From an uncultured Actinomyces sp. (GTDB taxonomy: Bacteria; Actinomycetota; Actinomycetes; Actinomycetales; Actinomycetaceae): 8,514 bases of DNA. This document shows, piece by piece, positions 1 to 7,074 of this stretch. The notes under the pieces were generated by a model that made no database searches, was not told the origin of the DNA, and was given only the letters and a program-made list of their open reading frames with translations. Position 1 is the stretch's first letter, and every line of letters begins with the position of its first letter. Both the position numbers and the translations under genes were made by a program. The DNA lies in assembly GCA_915063485.1 (NCBI GenBank), contig CAJZDJ010000084.1, positions 1 to 8,514 of the forward strand. Reading direction: 5' to 3'.

Positions 1-101
1 ATTGAAGTTGGTGGGAGCCAACTTGAAGGATGGACAAAACGTGTTGGTTTTGTGGCGACTTTTCGGCTTGCTGGTGCGGGAAAATCCGCATTGAAGTTGG
101 T
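1..101. repeat. 12-bp direct repeat pair near the window start
   Basis: The 12-mer ATTGAAGTTGGT occurs at 1-12 and again at 90-101, and TTGAAG also occurs at 23-28. The second copy lies just upstream of the transposase remnant at 119. This may be debris of an insertion-sequence end or flank, but no full terminal inverted repeat can be recognised and the left side is cut by the window edge. Confidence 0.5.
5..53. repeat. Two adjacent 20-nt inverted repeats
   Basis: AAGTTGG (5-11) pairs with CCAACTT (18-24) around a 6-base loop. ACAAAAC (34-40) pairs with GTTTTGT (47-53) around another 6-base loop. Both are perfect 7-bp stems of the same total size, nine bases apart. They could be terminator-like structures of an unseen upstream gene or structure near a mobile-element end. 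Neither has a convincing U-tract, so the role is unassigned. Confidence 0.4.
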
Positions 102-118
102 TGTTTCATCGTGGGAGT

Positions 119-214
119 ATGAATACCCCCAAATGCCCGGCGTGCGGGCGAGTGATGACCAGGTATGGGCACTCAGCGTCAGGGGCGCAGCGATGGCATG
201 GCATTGCCCTATAG
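119..214 (+). pseudogene. Truncated N-terminal zinc-ribbon fragment of an IS transposase
   Basis: A 31-codon reading frame starts at ATG 119 and stops at TAG 212-214. It begins MNTPKCPACG and continues to a GAQRW motif. A CPxCG knuckle followed about 15 residues later by (G/S)xQRW is the layout of the N-terminal zinc ribbon of transposases such as the IS1249-like group; this is family knowledge from memory. The expected second Cys pair and the whole catalytic domain (normally several hundred residues) are missing. Just after RWH the frame breaks at a tandem GGCATGGCAT (195-204). Dropping one GGCAT unit would restore a Cys after RWH, but the residues that follow do not look like transposase, so this is a true truncation. 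It is a decayed mobile-element remnant next to the ABC gene. The exact IS family is uncertain. Confidence 0.55.
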
Positions 215-268
215 AGCATTCTTTCTTCATTAAGGTAACGCACAGAAAAATATAAAGTTTGTTTAAGT

Positions 269-3145
269 TTACCCATTTAAGTTCACTACTGCTTCAAAAC
301 AATCAAGGTTAGAACGTGAGTGGAGTACAACCACAGCTTGTTTACCAGTACGAGTTAAAATCTGCTTCATTGACTCAATCTCACTACGTTCTTCAGCAGA
401 GTTAAGCCCCTTCAAAGTCTCATCAAGCAAAACAAGCTGATAGGAATCATCTTTTAGCACAAAACGCGCAAGCTCTAGCCCACTTAAGTCAGCTACATCA
501 ACAGCTAACGGATCTACCTCGGGTACAACCGCAACCTTGCCCTCACCATAGTTACGGTAAAGCGCATCAAGCATGACAGACTTTCCAGCACCTGTTGGTC
601 CAATCAAAGCGATTAAAGAACAACCCGAATCAATAAGACTCTTCAACTGTTCCAACTCACCATGACGGACCGGAACCTGAGAACGTTTTGTTTGAAAATC
701 TTCAAGCATCCTCACACGCTCAGCCGTCAAACTGACCACACCCACTTCCTGTAATGTCTCCACCACAGACTGCAAGCCAGACGACAAGGTCAACGCAAAA
801 TAAATCACGGCCGCAGGAGCTATCAACGTGCCAACTCCACCGCTCAGTGAAACTAGAAGCACCGCAGAGATTTTCAAAGTCAACACAAGCAATTGAATAA
901 GTCCGCTACGAAGAGCGTAGGCATCAGCTAACTGAATAGAGCTAGCAACATAGCTGGTTTCTGAATCAACATAGGCACGCTCTCCTGCTTGACGCAGACC
1001 AACACTAACCGGCGCAGTATGCGCGCTAGCCTGCGCACTAACCACCCCAATAAATTCCCCTCGCGCGTTAGCACACGCCGTCGACGCCGGAAGAATCCAT
1101 TTAGAACCCTGACGCCCAACAAGCCAAGCAAGTGGAGCTACCGCACAAACTACAACCATAAAGAGGGGCGCGCCGGCCACAGCACCAGCAATAAGCAGCA
1201 CTGACTGCACCCAAACTAAAAACACTGATCCCACAGCGCCAGGCACAGACATTTGTAAATCAGAGAAATCTTCCCCTAGCCTCCCCACAACCGCGCCACT
1301 AGTTCTAGGAGATGCGAATTGGTCGAGCCTATAGACAACCCGCTCATGTAGAGCAGTCAATCTAGTAATCGGCACCCGATAAAGTGCCCCAAAAAAGATG
1401 ATAGAACCAAGCACTGCGGCCAGTATGCAACCCAGCGAAACTCCCACAATCTCAGAGTGCAGATTGTTTTGAGCTACCGTAAGCGCAAAAGCAACCGTGG
1501 ACCCGCTAAGCAATAACGCGCCTAGCCCTATCCAGACAATATGCGGCCCAAACAAAAGCTTTAGTGTTCGCTGGAATGTTGCCTTTTCTGCCTGAGGATC
1601 AGGCAGGTCGACTACTTCCTCCAAACTCTCCAGTTCTTGGCTTGCTAGCTGCTCAGCATGTAAGTCACTAAGTGACAGTTCGTAATTTGCGTGGGAGACG
1701 CGATTAGCTAATGCGTCTGGAACATACTCTTCAGAGCTCGCTAAAAGCGTACAGTTTGGCACACTAGCTAAGATTTTTTTAGCAACGATTTCTCGCATCG
1801 CTGGATCTAGAGCTGCGAATGTGTCATCCAAAATTAGCCAGTTAGGCTCATCAGCCAAGACAATAGCTACCGCAGCCCGGTGTCTTTCCCCTGATGACAG
1901 GGTTTTTACATCCCGCCACAACCGTGAGACCACCTCTTGGTTAAGTCCCATAGCCTCAGCCAGTTCAGCAAACAATGATACTTGACGCGGCGAAGCGCCA
2001 CTATGCCAGGCAGATAAAATTGCCTGCGATAGCTCCGGGTTACGTGGAACAAACGCAGAGCCCGTCACACTCACATATTCGCGTAACTTATTGGCTCGTT
2101 TAGAATCAGCTGGGATAACCTCACAGGTGCCTAGAGCTTCGAGTGCAGTCTGGTCTTCTACAGTGTTTTGAGAGCTTTTCTCTAACTTATCAAGTTCACG
2201 CATCATCGGTAGAGCTAGACGGATAACTCGATAGTTAACGACGTTGTTTTGTACCGCCGCATACAAGTAGCGAGCTGCCAGGATAATTCCCAACCCAAAA
2301 TCAGCGTTCGGCCAGAGCCAAGCAGCCACTATTGCCACCAAGGCAAGCATAGTGGTTAGCGCGCCTTTCTCAAGAAAACCGTTTAGAACCTGCAAGCGCA
2401 CTCTTGCATGTAAGAGTTTTTCCTCGCTACTCCTGATGCTAGAAATCTTGTCTAACGCTGCGCCCCAACTGGGGATATAGCGTCCTCGGGGTAATGAGTC
2501 AGCTACCTTCTGGATCCATCGTCTACGTTCTCCTTCAAATCCAACGTATTGTTCCCATAGGCGACCAATTAGGTTGATAAGCCGAAGACTGACGATTACC
2601 AAGGCAACGATAAGCAGCGTGGCAATGACACCGTTTGCCCCGTAAAGCACAAGTGAAGCGATAACAAAAATAATGATTTGAACTGTTGAAACAGCAAAAT
2701 CTACAACGTAGGCAAACTGGCTGATCTGTCCAGGATAGGTTAGAACATGCTCACGAGCTTCGGCTGTAGAAGCTGAAGTTTGAAACAACTGTCGGAAACG
2801 ACGATAGGTTAACTGCCGCACTACTACCGTAAGCAGCATTTCGTAACGGTCTTTGACCCAACAACTCAGGGATTCAACTAAGAAAGCTAAGATCAGTAAC
2901 CAAGTTACATAGGAAATGCCTTCTCTAGTAACTGTCACACGATCTATACCTGCCGTGACTACCAAGGCCCCAGCCACGTTCAATAGACCAGCACTAAAAA
3001 CAATAAAACTGATACCTGCCGGAGCGAACACCAAGGCAAACCAACGCATACACCTCGGTAGACTCTGAGTCAATCTGTTGTAACGCTTATACAAAGTCTC
3101 TATCGATAGGTTTTTCAAAGACAAAATATTGGGCTCCGACACCAC
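269..3145 (-). CDS. Fused ABC exporter-like protein with complementary degenerate ATPase domains
   Basis: This 958-residue membrane protein has the order TMD1-NBD1-TMD2-NBD2. Hydrophobic segments lie near 34-65, 78-97, 150-190 and 262-300 (TMD1), then 533-556, 564-590, 638-675 and 745-795 (TMD2), consistent with about six helices each, as in type I ABC exporters. NBD1 has a Q-loop-like stretch near 364-370, signature LSSGE (416-420), Walker B WLILDD (436-441, Asp where the catalytic Glu belongs) and D-loop ALD (445-447). It has no Walker A, and Ser where the H-switch His belongs (470/471). NBD2 has Walker A GPTGAGKS (849-856), Walker B LVLLDE (904-909) and His942, but its helical/signature region is shrunk to LSGLELAR (887-894). 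The start is GTG at 3145, with AAGGA six bases upstream; GTG at 3142 is the alternative. The substrate is unknown; it may be a peptide, lipid or drug exporter. The gene has no stop or frameshift, is more AT-rich than mal, and lies beside an IS remnant. Confidence 0.9.
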   Translation of the reverse strand: MVSEPNILSLKNLSIETLYKRYNRLTQSLPRCMRWFALVFAPAGISFIVFSAGLLNVAGALVVTAGIDRVTVTREGISYVTWLLILAFLVESLSCWVKDRYEMLLTVVVRQLTYRRFRQLFQTSASTAEAREHVLTYPGQISQFAYVVDFAVSTVQIIIFVIASLVLYGANGVIATLLIVALVIVSLRLINLIGRLWEQYVGFEGERRRWIQKVADSLPRGRYIPSWGAALDKISSIRSSEEKLLHARVRLQVLNGFLEKGALTTMLALVAIVAAWLWPNADFGLGIILAARYLYAAVQNNVVNYRVIRLALPMMRELDKLEKSSQNTVEDQTALEALGTCEVIPADSKRANKLREYVSVTGSAFVPRNPELSQAILSAWHSGASPRQVSLFAELAEAMGLNQEVVSRLWRDVKTLSSGERHRAAVAIVLADEPNWLILDDTFAALDPAMREIVAKKILASVPNCTLLASSEEYVPDALANRVSHANYELSLSDLHAEQLASQELESLEEVVDLPDPQAEKATFQRTLKLLFGPHIVWIGLGALLLSGSTVAFALTVAQNNLHSEIVGVSLGCILAAVLGSIIFFGALYRVPITRLTALHERVVYRLDQFASPRTSGAVVGRLGEDFSDLQMSVPGAVGSVFLVWVQSVLLIAGAVAGAPLFMVVVCAVAPLAWLVGRQGSKWILPASTACANARGEFIGVVSAQASAHTAPVSVGLRQAGERAYVDSETSYVASSIQLADAYALRSGLIQLLVLTLKISAVLLVSLSGGVGTLIAPAAVIYFALTLSSGLQSVVETLQEVGVVSLTAERVRMLEDFQTKRSQVPVRHGELEQLKSLIDSGCSLIALIGPTGAGKSVMLDALYRNYGEGKVAVVPEVDPLAVDVADLSGLELARFVLKDDSYQLVLLDETLKGLNSAEERSEIESMKQILTRTGKQAVVVLHSRSNLDCFEAVVNLNG

Positions 3146-3275
3146 TTCGTTTCCTTACATATGGATATTTCTCATCCACATCAAATATTAGAAATGCAGC
3201 TAGACTAACTACCTACGCTCCAGTTTGGAATATTAGCAAACTTGAGGCCAAGTAAATTAACTGTCCACATACAGC
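3146..3275 (-). promoter_or_regulatory. Leader/promoter region of the ABC exporter gene
   Basis: This AT-rich gap lies between the mal terminator and the ABC gene. On the minus strand AAGGA (3155-3151) sits six bases before GTG 3145 and is the probable ribosome binding site. Two TAATAT hexamers (3235-3230 and 3190-3185) resemble -10 elements. No convincing -35 is visible 16-18 bases before either, so the promoter itself is only suggested. No other gene is seen here. Confidence 0.35.
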
Positions 3276-3308
3276 AAGGAGGCCCCGGCAAAACGCCGAG
3301 GCCTCCTT
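3276..3308 (-). terminator. Hairpin terminator of the malEFG operon
   Basis: AAGGAGGCC (3276-3284) pairs with GGCCTCCTT (3300-3308), and the inner CGGC (3286-3289) pairs with GCCG (3295-3298) around loop AAAAC. The pair 3285/3299 is C-A in plus-strand RNA but a G-U wobble in minus-strand RNA. The 14-pair stem is therefore continuous only for minus-strand transcripts, fitting its place 12 bases after the malG stop. The U-tract after the stem on the minus strand is poor. Confidence 0.75.
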
Positions 3309-3320
3309 AACTTTTAGCTA

Positions 3321-4226
3321 CTAGCCCTTAACCGCACCAGCGGTCAGACCAGAAACAATGTACTTCTGCAGGTACTGGAACAGCAGCACCACGGGCACAG
3401 CCGCGATTACCGCACCAGCAGCGAAGATACCCCACGGGGCGTTACGTGCGTCCGAAGCCCAAGCGTACATACCCACAGCCAGCGTGTACTGGTCTTGGGT
3501 CTGCAGCACTACGCGGGCAATCACGAAGTCGCCGAAGGAGGAGATGAAGCTCAGCAGCCCCACCACGGCTAGCACCGGCAGCACCAGCGGCATGATGATG
3601 GTCCAGAAGGTCTGGGCGTGCGAGGCGCCGTCGATCTCTGCAGCCTCATCTAGCTCACGCGGGATGGAGTTGAAGAACCCGTAGAGCAAGAAGGTGTTGC
3701 TACCCAGCGCACCACCCAGGTACACGCAGATCAGACCTAGCTTAGAGTTCAGACCCAGAGCCGGGAATACATCCTGCAGACCCAGCAGCAACAGGAACAG
3801 TGCCACGAAGGCTAGCATCTGCGGGAACATCTGGATCAGCAGCAAACCGGTCAGAGTACCGCGACGGCCACGGAAACGGAAACGGCTAAAGGCGTAGGCC
3901 GCAGCCGCACCCATCAGCACGGTACCCACAGCGGTCACAGAGGACACGATCAGCGAGTTAAGGATCCAAGACCAGAACACGGAGTACTTGCCCGTGCCCA
4001 GGGCGGTGAAGTTTTCGAACATGGTGGAGAACTGGAAGTTCTTGAACAGTCCACCGGTCAAAGTGGCGCGCGGCGTTAGAGCCACCGAAACCACGTAGAT
4101 AAGTGGCACTAGGCAGTAGATAACTGCCAGCACGCCCACAATGTGGCGCCAGCCTACTTCTTGCCACCAGCGCTTGCCGGTGATGGCAGTGTGCAGCTTG
4201 GGCTGATTTTTCTTAGTCTTAGCCAT
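3321..4226 (-). CDS. malG: Maltose/maltodextrin ABC transporter permease MalG
   Basis: This inner permease subunit forms the translocation pore with MalF and docks the cytoplasmic ATPase. It is 301 residues from ATG 4226, with about six hydrophobic helices (near 29-50, 87-115, 122-150, 163-183, 213-232 and 266-288). The EAA loop that contacts the ATPase is visible as EAAEIDGA (194-201), followed by MPLV near 212-215. The C-terminus SGLTAGAVKG matches the conserved MalG tail. GTG at 4229 could add one residue, but GGAGG at 4238-4234 is seven bases from ATG 4226, which favours the ATG. The start overlaps the malF stop by one base (TGATG), indicating translational coupling. It is the last gene of the operon and is followed by a hairpin terminator. 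Sugar specificity is inferred from MalE and the family. Confidence 0.95.
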   Translation of the reverse strand: MAKTKKNQPKLHTAITGKRWWQEVGWRHIVGVLAVIYCLVPLIYVVSVALTPRATLTGGLFKNFQFSTMFENFTALGTGKYSVFWSWILNSLIVSSVTAVGTVLMGAAAAYAFSRFRFRGRRGTLTGLLLIQMFPQMLAFVALFLLLLGLQDVFPALGLNSKLGLICVYLGGALGSNTFLLYGFFNSIPRELDEAAEIDGASHAQTFWTIIMPLVLPVLAVVGLLSFISSFGDFVIARVVLQTQDQYTLAVGMYAWASDARNAPWGIFAAGAVIAAVPVVLLFQYLQKYIVSGLTAGAVKG

Positions 4227-5803
4227 CACAGTTCCTCCAGTGCCTTAGTACGGCGGAAGCCGAGCCAGGCGATTACGCCCACCACCACGAAGATGAAGAT
4301 AGACATGGCTGATGCCAGGCCGTAGTTGGGCGAGCCACCGGCGAAGGCAATCTTGTAAACCATGGAGATAAGCACGTCGGTTTCACCAACGGGAACCGAA
4401 ATGTTCTTGTAGTTGGGGCCACCACCCGTGAGCATGTAGATCAACGAGAAGTTGTTGAAGTTGAATGCGAAGGAGGCGATCAGCAGCGGCACGGTGGACT
4501 GTAGTACCAGCGGCAGCTTAACTGACCAGAAGGTACGCAGACCGGTAGCGCCATCCATCTTGGCAGCCTCTTCCACATCGCTGGGCAGGGACTGCAGGGC
4601 CCCCAAGCACACCAGGAACATGTACGGGAAACCGAGCCACAGGTTCACGCCCAGGATCGAGAGCTTGGCCAGCCAGCCGTTTTCGAGCCACGGAATTTGG
4701 GCGCCGCCGAAGAAGAACTGGTTGATGAAACCGAAGTCCTTGTTGAGCATACCGTGCCATACCAGCGTGGACAGGAAGGCCGGGAAGGCGTAGGGCAGGA
4801 TCAGCAGTGACTGGTAGATCTTGCGGCCCTTTACGCGCTTGTCGTGGAAGACCATGGCCAGGAACAGACCCAGCGCGAAGGTGGACAGCACCGACACCAG
4901 GGAGAACACGAAGGACCAGATCAGTGCCTTAACGAAAGGCCCTGCCAGCTCCGAGCCGGTGAACATTTCGGTGTAGTTCTTGGTGCCTACGAATACGCGC
5001 CAACCGGGCTTGAGCTCAACGCCGCTAGCGTCTTTGAAGACACCGGTCTTGTTGTCAGCCTGGTAGACCGCACCGGTGTGGGTGTTGGTCAGCTTGTCAC
5101 TCTTAGCGTCGTAGCTGTAGATGGACTTGGCCAGGTAACCGTGGGTGCCGTCGGTGGTCTTGTAGTGACCGTCGGCAGCCTTATCGCTAACCGGAACCTG
5201 TAGCTTAGCTACCTCGTCCTGACGGGCTACGATCTGGTCGAAGGTGAGGATCTTGTGACCCTTAACCGAGGTAATGGCGGTGGCGGTAGATTCGCCTCCA
5301 ACGTCCTTTAGCTTGGTCTTGGCGTCACCGATCATAAGCTTGCCGGTTTTTGCGTCGCGGATTACCAGCTGTAGTTTGTCACCGTTTTCGACGACGGCGG
5401 TGGGCACGGTGGGTGCTCCCTCGGCTCGCTGCTCACCGGCAGCCAGGATCGAGTTGACGGCGTCATCCTTGGTGGAGTTGTGGCCCTGACCGTAGTTGGT
5501 CAGTGACACGTAACCGGTGTAGCCCATTACGAACACCTGGTAGATCAGCAGGAATACCATGCCGGGAACCAGGTACTTGGCGGGCAGCATCCGCTTGGAG
5601 AAGTAAACCCAGTTGATGATGATTAGCCCGATCACCATGGTGACGGCGATGGCGGTAGAGCCAGCAGTCCAAGCAGCGAACAGGCCATAGACGCCCAGGG
5701 CGTCGATGAGCATCATCAAAACTAGTTTGGCAATGAAGCCAGGGCGCATAACGTCGCGCGCATGTGAAGGCGAATAGCTCGCCTGCTTCTTAGTGTCAGC
5801 CAT
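4226..5803 (-). CDS. malF: Maltose/maltodextrin ABC transporter permease MalF with large extracellular loop
   Basis: This permease partner of MalG is 525 residues from ATG 5803. Three N-terminal hydrophobic helices (about 24-46, 50-69 and 77-98) are followed by a hydrophilic segment of about 185 residues (roughly 100-287) and then five more helices (from about 290, 333, 379, 429 and 494). This eight-helix layout, with a big loop between helices 3 and 4, is that of E. coli MalF, whose P2 loop contacts MalE. The EAA loop is EAAKMDGA (412-419), with LPLV at 430-433. The start is uncertain: GTG 5812 directly abuts the malE stop and would add three residues, and neither start has a strong ribosome site. 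I prefer the ATG because its MADTKK resembles the MalG start MAKTKK. It is the second gene of malEFG, nine bases after malE, and shares one base with malG. Confidence 0.94.
   Translation of the reverse strand: MADTKKQASYSPSHARDVMRPGFIAKLVLMMLIDALGVYGLFAAWTAGSTAIAVTMVIGLIIINWVYFSKRMLPAKYLVPGMVFLLIYQVFVMGYTGYVSLTNYGQGHNSTKDDAVNSILAAGEQRAEGAPTVPTAVVENGDKLQLVIRDAKTGKLMIGDAKTKLKDVGGESTATAITSVKGHKILTFDQIVARQDEVAKLQVPVSDKAADGHYKTTDGTHGYLAKSIYSYDAKSDKLTNTHTGAVYQADNKTGVFKDASGVELKPGWRVFVGTKNYTEMFTGSELAGPFVKALIWSFVFSLVSVLSTFALGLFLAMVFHDKRVKGRKIYQSLLILPYAFPAFLSTLVWHGMLNKDFGFINQFFFGGAQIPWLENGWLAKLSILGVNLWLGFPYMFLVCLGALQSLPSDVEEAAKMDGATGLRTFWSVKLPLVLQSTVPLLIASFAFNFNNFSLIYMLTGGGPNYKNISVPVGETDVLISMVYKIAFAGGSPNYGLASAMSIFIFVVVGVIAWLGFRRTKALEEL
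4234..4238 (-). promoter_or_regulatory. Ribosome binding site of malG
   Basis: GGAGG on the minus strand lies within the end of malF. Its spacing is seven bases to ATG 4226 but only four to GTG 4229, so it decides the ATG start. Confidence 0.7.
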
Positions 5804-5812
5804 TATCCGCAC

Positions 5813-7018
5813 TCACTTCTTGAACTTGGACTCGATGTTTTTAATCATGGCGTTCCATGCGGCCTGGGGATCCTGACTACCGTTGACAATGTCAACCTCG
5901 GTGGTACCCCAGTAGTCCCATACGTAACCCATTTCCGGAATTGCCGGCATGGGCACACCTTCACCGGCAACCTGCGCGAAGGCCTTAATGTCGGGGTCGG
6001 TGACCTCCTTAGCTACTTCCTTCATGGCCGGTACACGATTACCAAGCTTCTGTAGCTTGGCCTGGGCCTGCTTGGTCTGCAGGAACTGGAAGAACTTAGC
6101 TACCAGCACCGGGTTCTTAGTCTTGGAGGACTGGTAGAACATCTGTACACCAACGAAAGGCTGAGCCGACTTCCCTCCAGCAGAAGGGATGGACAGGATG
6201 GAGATATCCATATTGGCCTTGCGGAAGTCGCTGATGTTCCAGGGGCCGGTCACGATGTAAGGTGACTGGCCGTTAAGGAAGGCCTCCTTGGCGATGTCAG
6301 AGGTGATGGAGGGGTTGAAGATCCCAGCCTTACCCTGGGTACGCAGCCAGTTAGCGTAGTTCAGACCGTTTTGGCCGCCTAGCGCCAGCTGGTTGGTGTA
6401 GGAGCCATCCTTACCCTGCTTAAATACGGGAGCACCAAACGAGGTCTGGAAGGCGTAGAAGTGGTAGGGGTCGCCCTTGTCACCCATCTGCACGATGAAG
6501 GGGTACTTCACACCCGCGCTCTTACCGGCGCTAATCATTTCATCGAAGGTCTTGGGGGTAGCGGTGGTGAGCTTATTGTTACGCACCAAAGCCACAGACT
6601 CTACCGAGTAGGGCACACCGTAGGTCTGACCGTCGTAGGTTACGCCCGCAATGGCTGCGTCGGAGAATTTGTCTTTGTTCTCACCTAGGTCAACGGGGGC
6701 AACTACACCGTTAGAAACTAGGGAACCTAGCTTGTCGTGGGCCATTACGGTAACGTCAGGTCCCTTACCGGTGGGAACCTGGGTAATGAATTCCTGGTCC
6801 ATGTTGGACTCAGACTTTTGAACCACATTGACCTTAATGCCACTGGAGGCGGTGAAGTCTTTTGCTAGTTCCTGAATCTGGGTATATCGCGTATCATCAG
6901 CCCAGACAGTAAGTACAGCTGTACTTGCGTCAGATTTAGTAGCGCCAGTTGAGCCACCACAGGCAGCCAGCGAGGCTGCCATGATCATGGCTACAAGCGC
7001 CGCTATGCCACGTCGCAT
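5813..7018 (-). CDS. malE: Maltose/maltodextrin-binding lipoprotein MalE
   Basis: This solute-binding protein is anchored outside the membrane and delivers malto-oligosaccharides to MalF-MalG. It is 401 residues from ATG 7018. The signal peptide has MRRG, a hydrophobic core and the lipobox LAAC, with lipidated Cys20. MalE-type motifs follow in order: GKGPDVTVMAHD (84-95, like GPDIIFWAHD of E. coli MalE), YGVPYSVESVAL (133-144), GPW (258-260, Trp equivalent to a sugar-stacking Trp) and VPMPAIPEM (355-363) followed by an aromatic YVWDYW. An open frame extends upstream to 7225, but AGGAG at 7028-7024, five bases from ATG 7018, and the clean signal peptide fix this start; ATG 7066 is a weaker alternative. 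It is first in the malEFG operon, divergent from the LacI-type regulator, with a palindromic operator candidate upstream. The exact sugar length preference cannot be read from the sequence. Confidence 0.95.
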   Translation of the reverse strand: MRRGIAALVAMIMAASLAACGGSTGATKSDASTAVLTVWADDTRYTQIQELAKDFTASSGIKVNVVQKSESNMDQEFITQVPTGKGPDVTVMAHDKLGSLVSNGVVAPVDLGENKDKFSDAAIAGVTYDGQTYGVPYSVESVALVRNNKLTTATPKTFDEMISAGKSAGVKYPFIVQMGDKGDPYHFYAFQTSFGAPVFKQGKDGSYTNQLALGGQNGLNYANWLRTQGKAGIFNPSITSDIAKEAFLNGQSPYIVTGPWNISDFRKANMDISILSIPSAGGKSAQPFVGVQMFYQSSKTKNPVLVAKFFQFLQTKQAQAKLQKLGNRVPAMKEVAKEVTDPDIKAFAQVAGEGVPMPAIPEMGYVWDYWGTTEVDIVNGSQDPQAAWNAMIKNIESKFKK

Positions 7019-7023
7019 GTCAA

Positions 7024-7028
7024 CTCCT
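7024..7028 (-). promoter_or_regulatory. Ribosome binding site of malE
   Basis: AGGAG on the minus strand, five bases before ATG 7018. It selects the start that puts the lipoprotein signal peptide at the N-terminus. Confidence 0.8.
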
Positions 7029-7074
7029 GTTGTTGCGTTGTCGCCACTCCCGTTAGCGGTCGACATTACCCTCC

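Noticed and set aside
52..255. 67-codon frame across the left region
   Set aside because: It matches the out-of-frame reading of the transposase zinc ribbon, has no ribosome site and shows no recognisable protein.
928..1204. Overlapping 67-71 codon frames on both strands inside the ABC gene
   Set aside because: Arg-rich or low-complexity shadows of the long coding frame, without start signals or family features.
269..3145. ABC fusion gene as a pseudogene
   Set aside because: The 958-codon frame is uninterrupted, all membrane segments are present, the ribosome site is good, and the lost motifs all belong to one ATP site.
4226..4229. GTG 4229 as malG start (MMAKTKK)
   Set aside because: Only four bases from GGAGG. 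ATG 4226 has better spacing and the usual TGATG stop-start overlap.
7019..7066. Alternative malE start at ATG 7066, with GGAGG close upstream
   Set aside because: The spacing is only about three bases and it would add a polar 16-residue extension before the signal peptide. If it were used, the proposed TACAGT -10 would be wrong, so it stays a minor alternative.
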